A stretch of 64,000 nt of DNA. It comes from an uncultured Clostridia bacterium (GTDB taxonomy: Bacteria > Bacillota > Clostridia > Christensenellales > CAG-138). This document shows positions 58,209 to 64,000 of this stretch, in pieces. The translations under genes and the position numbers were made by a program. The first letter of the stretch is position 1, and each line of letters opens with the position of its first letter. The stretch spans positions 97,483 to 161,482 of the forward strand of contig CAKTYU010000005.1 of assembly GCA_934633985.1 (NCBI GenBank), read 5' to 3'. Below the pieces are notes generated by a model. It was given only the letters and a program-made list of their open reading frames with translations. It made no database searches and was not told the DNA's origin.

Positions 58209-59042
58209 TCATACCCCCGTTTCCTTTATCTCCATCGCCATCCTATACGCCTCGTTGCGGGGCACGTCCAGCAGGGCGCTGGCCTGCTTCGCCGCGTCCT
58301 TGGCGCTGACGCCCTCGCCCAGCAGCCGCCGGAGGGTATCCTCAAGGCTCACCTTGGCGCTTTCCTCCCTTGCACCGGCTATGACCAGCACGGTCTCGCC
58401 CTTGGGCGGCTTATCCGCATACATTTCGGCAAGGCCGCAAAGGGTGGAGCGCACCGCCTCCTCATAGAGCTTTGTAAGCTCACGGCACAGCACCGCCTCC
58501 CTATCCCCCCAGGCGGCGGCAAGCTCGGCGGCGGTTTCGGCAACCCTCAGCGGGCTTTCGTACACTATCAGCGTACCCCTGTGCCGGGCAAGGCGGGCCA
58601 CCGCCTCCCGCCGCTCCTTTCCGGCCCGGGGCAAAAAGCCCACAAAGCAGGCCTCCTTAGCGGGCAGGCCGCTCATAACTAAGGCGGTAAGGGAGGCCGA
58701 GGGGCCGGGCAGCACCTCGAAGGGCAGGCCCTTTTTTATGAAGGCGGCCACCAGCCGCTCCCCGGGGTCGGATATGCCGGGCAGCCCCGCATCGGACACG
58801 AAGGCGACGGCCTCGCCCCCCGCCACCCGCAGCGCGATCTCCTCCGCCCTGCCCTCCTCGTTGTGCTCGTAGCAGGAGAAGAGGGGCTGGGAGACGCCCA
58901 GCCTTGAGAGCAGCGCGCCGGTGTTGCGGGTGTCCTCGCAGTAGATTCTTGAGCACTCCCTGAGCACCCTGAGGGCGCGCAGCGTCATGTCCTCCATGTT
59001 GCCTATTGGGGTGGGGCAAAGGTAGAGCTTGGGCTGAAGCAT
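58209..59042 (-). CDS. rsmI: 16S rRNA (cytidine1402-2'-O)-methyltransferase
   Basis: 277 aa from the ATG at 59042, which overlaps the upstream gene's stop (TAATG). LYLCPTPIGNMEDMTLRAL, EDTRNTGALL, FVSDAGLPGISDPGERLV and VLPGPSASLTALVMSGLP are tetrapyrrole-methylase-fold RsmI motifs. A longer reading from 59213 would sit inside the neighbouring gene and is rejected. Confidence 0.95.
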   Translation of the reverse strand: MLQPKLYLCPTPIGNMEDMTLRALRVLRECSRIYCEDTRNTGALLSRLGVSQPLFSCYEHNEEGRAEEIALRVAGGEAVAFVSDAGLPGISDPGERLVAAFIKKGLPFEVLPGPSASLTALVMSGLPAKEACFVGFLPRAGKERREAVARLARHRGTLIVYESPLRVAETAAELAAAWGDREAVLCRELTKLYEEAVRSTLCGLAEMYADKPPKGETVLVIAGAREESAKVSLEDTLRRLLGEGVSAKDAAKQASALLDVPRNEAYRMAMEIKETGV

Positions 59043-59686
59043 TACAGATTCCTTTCTATTATGAGGCCAGTTTTGCCGCCCTTGAGACACTCTATAAGGG
59101 CGAGGTAGGGGCCGTTTTTCCCGTCGATGAGCCGCAGCCGCTTGGGCTGGAGGCCGCTTTCCACCATGGCGTGCAGGCACTCCGCAAGCCGGGAGGCGGG
59201 GTAGCACAGCCATAGCCTGCCGCCGTTTTTAAGCAGCCGCCCCGCGCAGCGGGCCACGTCGTAAATGCCGCACCCGTCCTGATGTATGGAGAGGGCTACG
59301 GCGGGGTTCTCGCTGCGGGTGCCGCCGGAAAAGTAAGGGGGGTTGCACACCGCCCCGTCAAAGCTGCCCGCGGGGAAGAGCCCGCCCAGCTCCCGCAGGT
59401 CGGCGTTGAGCACGGTTATTTCGCCCTCCTGAGCGTTCAGCGCGATGGATTCCTCCATGAGCAGGCAGGCGGGGCGCTGTATCTCGACGGCGGTGAAGCG
59501 GGCGCCGGTCTTGCCGTTTATCAGTATGGATAAAATGCCCGTGCCCGCGCCCAGGTCCAGGCAGTTATCCCCCCGCCTGGGCCTTGCGAAGTTGGCGAGC
59601 AGCACCGCGTCGCTGCCGTATGAGAAGCCCCCCTTGTCCACGACGATGGAGAGGCCGTTGAGCTGAAGATCCTCTATGGCTTTCAT
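59042..59686 (-). CDS. trmN6: tRNA1(Val) (adenine37-N6)-methyltransferase-like (TrmN6/YabB)
   Basis: 214 aa. SAM site LDLGAGTGILSILI and NPPYFSGGTRSENP, preceded by FSYGSDAVLLANFA, the standard TrmN6 N-terminus. In Bacillus the orthologue yabB also lies beside rsmI (yraL/yabC), supporting the call. Exact tRNA target unproven. Confidence 0.88.
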   Translation of the reverse strand: MKAIEDLQLNGLSIVVDKGGFSYGSDAVLLANFARPRRGDNCLDLGAGTGILSILINGKTGARFTAVEIQRPACLLMEESIALNAQEGEITVLNADLRELGGLFPAGSFDGAVCNPPYFSGGTRSENPAVALSIHQDGCGIYDVARCAGRLLKNGGRLWLCYPASRLAECLHAMVESGLQPKRLRLIDGKNGPYLALIECLKGGKTGLIIERNL

Positions 59687-59746
59687 GTGTATATGTTACC
59701 ATCAGTTGACAAGGGCGCACAAGCCCTAAAGCCGCCCCGTACTATA

Positions 59747-59780
59747 AAAGCCCGATCCTGTATAAAACCGGACCGGGCTT
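59747..59780 (-). terminator. terminator after the binding-lipoprotein gene
   Basis: AAGCCCGGTCC and GGATCGGGCTT arms (one mismatch) with a loop of about nine, followed by TTATAG on minus. Confidence 0.6.
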
Positions 59781-59832
59781 CTGATTGGTTTAGCTATTCA
59801 GCAAAGGCTTTTTTTAACTGAACCGCGTGAGA

Positions 59833-61404
59833 TCACTGGGCCCAGTGGACGCGGGCCATTTCATATATGGTTGCGTCCTCCATGACAAGCTGGTTGCTGT
59901 GCGCAATAGCGCTGATTACGGCATACATGGCAACGGAAGGAACGTCCTCCATGTATATCTCCATCAGCTCCTTATAATAGCCCTTGCGCGCCTCGACGTC
60001 GTTAGTGCCGTTGCCCAGTGCGATGAGCTCATCGGCCCTGGGGTTGTTATAGCGGCCATAGTTGCCGGAAATACCAATGCACTCGGAGTCCATATAGGGG
60101 CCCACGGCTGCGCCGAAGTCAAAGCTCGCGTTGGCCCAGCTAAAGGGGCAGATCTCCACCTCGGCGTTGAGAAGCTGATCCAGGAACGCGGAGCGCTCCA
60201 TGGTGTCCACCTTGGCGTCCAGGCCTATGGCGCTCAGAGTGCCCTGCAGCCAAACGGAAAGGGTCTGGAAGGGCTCGGTATTGTAGGACTTAATGGTGAC
60301 GGTCTTGCCAACGTTGCCGCACTCCTCAACCAGGGCCTTGGCCTTTTCCACGTTGTATTCATAGGTGTGGGAGGGTACAAAGTCGGGGTTGCCGGTGACC
60401 TTGTCGCCTAAGTCGCAGGGATAGATGACTACCTGGCCCTGGCCGCTGCCGCATACCTCGAGGGCCTCTTCCTTATTTATGGCATAAGCCACGGCACGGC
60501 GCATGCGCACGTCGGAGAATATCTCGCTCTCGCAGTCCATGTAAATAGACTCGTTGCGGCAGGTGAGCGCCTCGCTGATGGCGACGTTGTCGGCAGTCCT
60601 GACGGTATCCAGCGCCACGCCGGACATGGGGTTGAAGTACAGATCCAGCTCGCCGGTCTGCAGCGCCACCACGGCGGCGTTCACATCGGAGATAGGCACA
60701 TACTTCAGATGGGCCAGATCGGGCTTTTTGCCATAGTAATCGTCGCGAGCCTCGAATTTAACATATTCGTTTTCCTTCCACTCGGTAATTACATAAGGGC
60801 CGGAGGAAACGATGCTCTCGGCGGACTTTCCGTAATCGTCGCCATACTTTTCCATGGCAGCCTTGGAGAATACGCCGCCATACTGGGAGTAACACATGGT
60901 GGAAATACGGGAAGCGTCTGCGGCGGAGAAGTGGAATACGACAGTCTTTGTATCCACAGCCTCCACGTCGTCCAGGGTCTTGTACAGCCAGGACCAGTTG
61001 TCGCACTGATCGCGGACGTACTCATAGGAGTACTCTACGTCCTCGGCCGTGATATCCGTGCCGTCGCTGAACTTGGCGTCGGGGTTTATATGGAAGGTAT
61101 AGGTCAGGCCGTCCTCGGAGATCTCCCAGGAGTCGGCAAGCTGGCTGTAGAATTGCCCGTTGACCTTGCGCACCAGGGTGTCATAGACCTGATCGAGGGC
61201 CTGAAGGTCATTTTGAGAGGTAACGTACTTCATGTTGAAGTTGGTGATCAGGCTGGCGGAGCCGTAAACGATCTCGCGGTCGTGGTCGATGCCGGCGCTG
61301 GGGCTGTTGCCGTCATCCTTGCTGCCGCCGCTGCTGCAGGCGACCAAACTCAAGCTCATCACCAGAGCGAGGACCAGACAGAGCAGCTTTTTTGCGTGTT
61401 TCAT
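59833..61404 (-). CDS. oligopeptide/dipeptide-type ABC transporter substrate-binding lipoprotein
   Basis: 523 aa from the ATG at 61404 (GGAGG eleven nt upstream). Lipobox LSLVAC, then family 5 solute-binding fold: a WEISEDGLTYTFHINPDAKFSDGTDITAEDV segment split over residues 85-115, VRMRRAVAYAINKEEAL and YNVEKAKALVEECG. Likely binds peptides or another nickel/peptide-class ligand. No permease or ATPase genes are adjacent, so it must use a system encoded elsewhere. Confidence 0.88.
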   Translation of the reverse strand: MKHAKKLLCLVLALVMSLSLVACSSGGSKDDGNSPSAGIDHDREIVYGSASLITNFNMKYVTSQNDLQALDQVYDTLVRKVNGQFYSQLADSWEISEDGLTYTFHINPDAKFSDGTDITAEDVEYSYEYVRDQCDNWSWLYKTLDDVEAVDTKTVVFHFSAADASRISTMCYSQYGGVFSKAAMEKYGDDYGKSAESIVSSGPYVITEWKENEYVKFEARDDYYGKKPDLAHLKYVPISDVNAAVVALQTGELDLYFNPMSGVALDTVRTADNVAISEALTCRNESIYMDCESEIFSDVRMRRAVAYAINKEEALEVCGSGQGQVVIYPCDLGDKVTGNPDFVPSHTYEYNVEKAKALVEECGNVGKTVTIKSYNTEPFQTLSVWLQGTLSAIGLDAKVDTMERSAFLDQLLNAEVEICPFSWANASFDFGAAVGPYMDSECIGISGNYGRYNNPRADELIALGNGTNDVEARKGYYKELMEIYMEDVPSVAMYAVISAIAHSNQLVMEDATIYEMARVHWAQ

Positions 61405-61693
61405 TTGTTTGTTTTCCTCCAAATTGTGTTTTTTTATGCATTACTGCAATTTATATCACCGGATGGGCCGGTAATATCCTTTTTTAGCCGTTGCAGCGGG
61501 TGCAGGCGACCTTGCGCCCCCGCCGATACCTCTGATTGCGCAAATAAAGGCGCTTCGCTTTGTTATTAAACGAATGCACCTCGAAAATATGAAGCAAACC
61601 GCCTTTCTTGCTGCGGTTAGTTTATGCTGCTGCCGTGTTTTACAACGATCGGGCCGATGTCAGATACAGCCTCGAACCGGTAGCCCTGAGAGG

Positions 61694-61722
61694 ATTATAA
61701 CTCATACTTATCGCAATTTCAA
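61694..61722 (-). promoter_or_regulatory. promoter of the binding-lipoprotein gene
   Basis: TTGAAA (61717-61722, minus), 17-bp spacer, TATAAT (61694-61699). The leader down to 61404 is about 280 nt and contains AACCGC/GCGGTT and ACCGG/CCGGT hairpins; no known riboswitch was recognised. Confidence 0.7.
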
Positions 61723-61852
61723 TCATGCATTTTCGTATTGAGAAGAATAGCACCGTATATACATGCTTATGCCACTCATCCCATTCCTTATGGTCTGAAG
61801 GCACTTGTAGAATATAATATAGATAAAACCTCTGCTTTTACCATGGTTATAT

Positions 61853-61880
61853 AAAAAATCCAGCCGAAGCTGGATTTTTT
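61853..61880. terminator. bidirectional terminator after the YfcC transporter gene
   Basis: AAAAAATCCAGC, loop CGAA, GCTGGATTTTTT: perfect 12-bp stem including the A/T tracts. The 80 bp between it and the transporter stop hold nothing recognisable. Confidence 0.85.
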
Positions 61881-61959
61881 CAACAAAGTATTCTCATTTA
61901 CGCAGGGAAATCATTATTTATTGTCATGCTTGCAGGATTGCCCGTTTTTGCAGTGTCGA

Positions 61960-63387
61960 TCACGCGAGATGTATCAACGTTGCTATAACGATAAATACTA
62001 TACTCAGTCCCCATTCGATAAGAGCCAGTTTTATCGCAAACCTAAACCACTGGACAAAGCTGATTCCACCGGCGCCTATGCAGGCATTGGTCGTGGAGCT
62101 GGTAGGAATGACGCAGTCCGAAAAGCCCGCGGCACACTGGAACGCCACGACCGCGGTCTGTGCGGTAATGCCGGTCATTTGGGCAAGAGGTCCCATAAGC
62201 GGCATTACGAGAGCCGCAAGGCCGCTGCCGGAAGGCACAAATAGATTGATCACGATATTCATTAAAAACATACCTACCGCTATACAAGAGGGAGGCATCA
62301 TGGACAGTACCTTTGCGAGGGCGTTGAGTATCGTGTGGAATATCATACCCTGCTCCATTACTATCAGTATGCCGCGTCCCATACCGATTACAAGACAGGC
62401 AAACATCATGGATTTGCATCCGCTGATATATACCTTACATATATCGTTACCTTTTATCCCTCCAACGATGCCGGCTATAATACCCATCGCCAAGAATATC
62501 GGAGCCATTTGTCCAGCAAACCAGTCCATCTTAAGCGCACCGTATATTATTACGCCAAAGCCCGCAATCATCACTATCAGCACCAATATATTCCGCGTGC
62601 TAAATTTAGACGGTATTGAAGACTGGACGCTGTCGCTTTCCGGCGCGGGCAGCGTCTTTTCAAGAGAATAGCAGCAACTCTTGCTCGGATCCTTCTTTAC
62701 GCCTTCGGCGTACCTGATAACATAAAGTGCAGCCGCTATCAGTATTACGATATGCATGATTATTCTGTACCAGGCGCCCGAGAATATCGGCAGTCCGACG
62801 ATCCCCTGAGCAACAGCGGTGGCATAGGGATTGAATGTGCCGACAGAGCTGCCGACAAAAGCGCCGCACATTACCATAGCTACGCCTGTGATGCTATCAT
62901 AATGCATTCTGCGCGCAAGGGCGATACATATAGGAACGAAAATCACACACTCCGCGTCGAATCCTATTAATCCCCCCAGTACGGAAAACATCAGCATTAC
63001 AACGAAGATTATCAACTTTTCCTTGCCCGCCAAGGATATTACCAGTTTATTGGTCAATATGTCTATGGTTTTTGTCTCGTTGATGACAGCGAACGATCCG
63101 CCGGCTATCATTACAAAGAATATCAGCGAAGCCATTGAAACCAGGCCGCTGGGTATAGCGTTAAAAAATTGATAGGGATTCACGGGGCTCTGCTCTACCC
63201 TGTGATATGTCCCGGGTATCAGTATTGCGCGTCCGGATTCATTCACGGCTGTTTCAAACTGCCCCGCAGGAACTATGTAGGTCAAAACCGCGCATATAAT
63301 GAGTATTACAAAAATAAGCAGGTAAGTGTGCGGCGGCTCCTTCATCAGAAGCTGCGCAAAAGGCCTTTTCTTGCTATTGCTATCCAT
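61960..63387 (-). CDS. YfcC-family (DcuC/arginine-ornithine type) transporter
   Basis: 475 aa, about twelve membrane segments. TYIVPAGQFE near residue 36, GLIGFDAECVIFVPICIALA, and the repeat NLFVPSGSGLAALVMPLMGPLAQMTG with VIPTSSTTNACIG are typical of YfcC carriers, which are linked to amino-acid or peptide-product uptake. AAAGGAGA precedes the ATG. It is followed upstream by a dipeptidase remnant, the kind of gene YfcC transporters are often paired with. Base composition is less GC-rich than the rest of the window. Confidence 0.82.
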   Translation of the reverse strand: MDSNSKKRPFAQLLMKEPPHTYLLIFVILIICAVLTYIVPAGQFETAVNESGRAILIPGTYHRVEQSPVNPYQFFNAIPSGLVSMASLIFFVMIAGGSFAVINETKTIDILTNKLVISLAGKEKLIIFVVMLMFSVLGGLIGFDAECVIFVPICIALARRMHYDSITGVAMVMCGAFVGSSVGTFNPYATAVAQGIVGLPIFSGAWYRIIMHIVILIAAALYVIRYAEGVKKDPSKSCCYSLEKTLPAPESDSVQSSIPSKFSTRNILVLIVMIAGFGVIIYGALKMDWFAGQMAPIFLAMGIIAGIVGGIKGNDICKVYISGCKSMMFACLVIGMGRGILIVMEQGMIFHTILNALAKVLSMMPPSCIAVGMFLMNIVINLFVPSGSGLAALVMPLMGPLAQMTGITAQTAVVAFQCAAGFSDCVIPTSSTTNACIGAGGISFVQWFRFAIKLALIEWGLSIVFIVIATLIHLA

Positions 63388-63409
63388 TGTTTTCTCCTTT
63401 CAAAATATG

Positions 63410-63949
63410 TTACATCATAGTTGAATGCTCAAACGCATTATGCAAAAGAGAAACGCCGTTTTCGGCGGCAAGCACGCCCTTGGCGTATACGGAGTCTATT
63501 TCCAGATCCTTTCCGAGCAGTATTAGATCAGCATCCTGTCCCTCCTGTATGCCTCCCTTTCTGGGGTACATACCTATCGACTTTGCCGCGTTGGTGGAAA
63601 CCACTCTTATTGCCGTTTCGAGGGGCAGATTCTCCTTGAGTACGATGTCCCTGAATTCTGAAAACATCGATTCTACCGTTGTTACAAACAATCCCTTGAA
63701 TGTTCCGTCTTCATCGTATACGGCCATGCTGCCGTTTGCATCCGAGCTCATGGTAATACGCTCTATATCTACGCCTGCCTCCAGGCAGCGCCTTACCGCT
63801 TCGCTGGGCTTTACCGAATCGGGCAGCCCATATTCAGGCCCTATTCCGGTCGTTATATCTATCGTGCCGCCCATTTTTGCAAACTCTATGGCGTCCTCAA
63901 ACAGAGCCTTATCCCTGTTTATGTGATGTAGGACGGATTTTGCGGACAT
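63410..63949 (-). pseudogene. iadA: isoaspartyl dipeptidase (IadA) C-terminal remnant
   Basis: 179 aa readable, matching the C-terminal half of IadA-type amidohydrolases: MSSDANGSMAVYDEDG carries the last metal-site Asp, then ENLPLETAIRVVSTNAAKSIGMYPRKGGIQEGQDADLILL split across the end. The N-terminal half, with the HxH metal ligands, is missing: directly before the first ATG is an in-frame TGA, no ribosome binding site is present, and 33 bp further a plus-strand gene begins. A 5'-truncated relic is more likely than a functional short protein. Confidence 0.65.
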
Positions 63950-63982
63950 TCAAAATAAAAAAGAATGTGGAGGTAACAGACA

Positions 63983-64000
63983 ATGGCAAAATCATTATTT
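63983..64000 (+). CDS. start of a plus-strand gene (cut by window edge)
   Basis: GGAGGT followed nine nt later by ATG and five more codons (MAKSLF) before the window ends. The strong ribosome binding site supports a real start; the product cannot be named. Confidence 0.5.

Noticed and set aside
58209..59213. Longer rsmI starting at 59213
   Set aside because: The first 57 codons are out-of-frame trmN6 sequence; the TAATG overlap at 59042 gives a normal RsmI start.
1..64000. CRISPR arrays, tRNA or rRNA genes, insertion sequences or prophage
   Set aside because: No regularly spaced repeats, no cloverleaf or TTC-loop patterns, and no transposase, integrase or phage genes were seen on either strand.

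Overview
The window looks like a chromosomal, near-origin segment of a GC-rich member of the Bacillota (class Clostridia, perhaps an uncultured gut lineage). The evidence is the gene set (rnpA/rpmH/dnaA, Noc plus Soj/Spo0J-type ParA/ParB with parS, WalJ, RlmH, YqhQ, DUF815, V-type ATPase), strong GGAGG ribosome binding sites and sigma-A promoters with 17-bp spacers. No phage, transposase or CRISPR is visible. A striking habit is heavy use of AUA for isoleucine despite the high GC content.

Layout. 1-8.2 kb (minus): a partial alpha/beta hydrolase with a long charged N-terminal region, then cca, gyrA, gyrB and recF. 8.4-17.6 kb: dnaN (+), noc-rsmG-mnmG (-), mnmE (+), and jag-yidC-yidD-rnpA-rpmH (-). 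17.6-19.4 kb: the rpmH/dnaA intergenic region with DnaA-box-like sites, then dnaA (+). 19.5-24.4 kb (-): a complete livKHMGF branched-chain amino acid ABC importer. 24.9-26.3 kb (-): an AGCS-type sodium/amino-acid symporter. 26.35-27.24 kb: a non-coding region with a second, helically phased cluster of DnaA-box-like sites. 27.2-35.7 kb (-): a GNAT acetyltransferase, rlmH, walJ, two half-size ChrA genes, a ModE-type regulator, parB, parA, a DUF2007 protein, a HEAT-methyltransferase and murG; two perfect parS palindromes lie just upstream of parA.

At 35.8 kb the coding strand switches and everything to 57.7 kb is on plus: a DUF815 ATPase, cysS, a small membrane protein, a secreted SH3/sortase-B-like protein, a small-RNA or attenuator element, yqhQ-prmC-capA-like-prfA-tsaC-rpiB-upp, a second SH3/sortase-B-like protein, and a nine-gene V-type ATPase operon. 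The V-ATPase occupies the position downstream of prfA/tsaC/rpiB/upp where Bacillus carries the F-type ATP synthase, and its rotor subunit retains the residues of the sodium site known from Enterococcus hirae. 57.7-64 kb: a repeat-rich spacer, rsmI-trmN6-like genes, an orphan oligopeptide-type binding lipoprotein, a YfcC-family transporter, a truncated isoaspartyl dipeptidase remnant (all minus), and the start of a plus-strand gene at the right edge.

Most notable: (1) DnaA carries an altered DNA-recognition motif (GGRNYST in place of GGRDHTT), and nearby box-like sites mostly have a TCAACA core rather than TCCACA; (2) two paralogous secreted SH3/sortase-B-like proteins share an inserted CxxCxxxC motif and have Lys where sortases have the catalytic Arg; (3) a polarised polypurine/polypyrimidine hairpin repeat sits 7-21 nt after the stop codons of dnaN, mnmE, dnaA, ntpD and rlmH.
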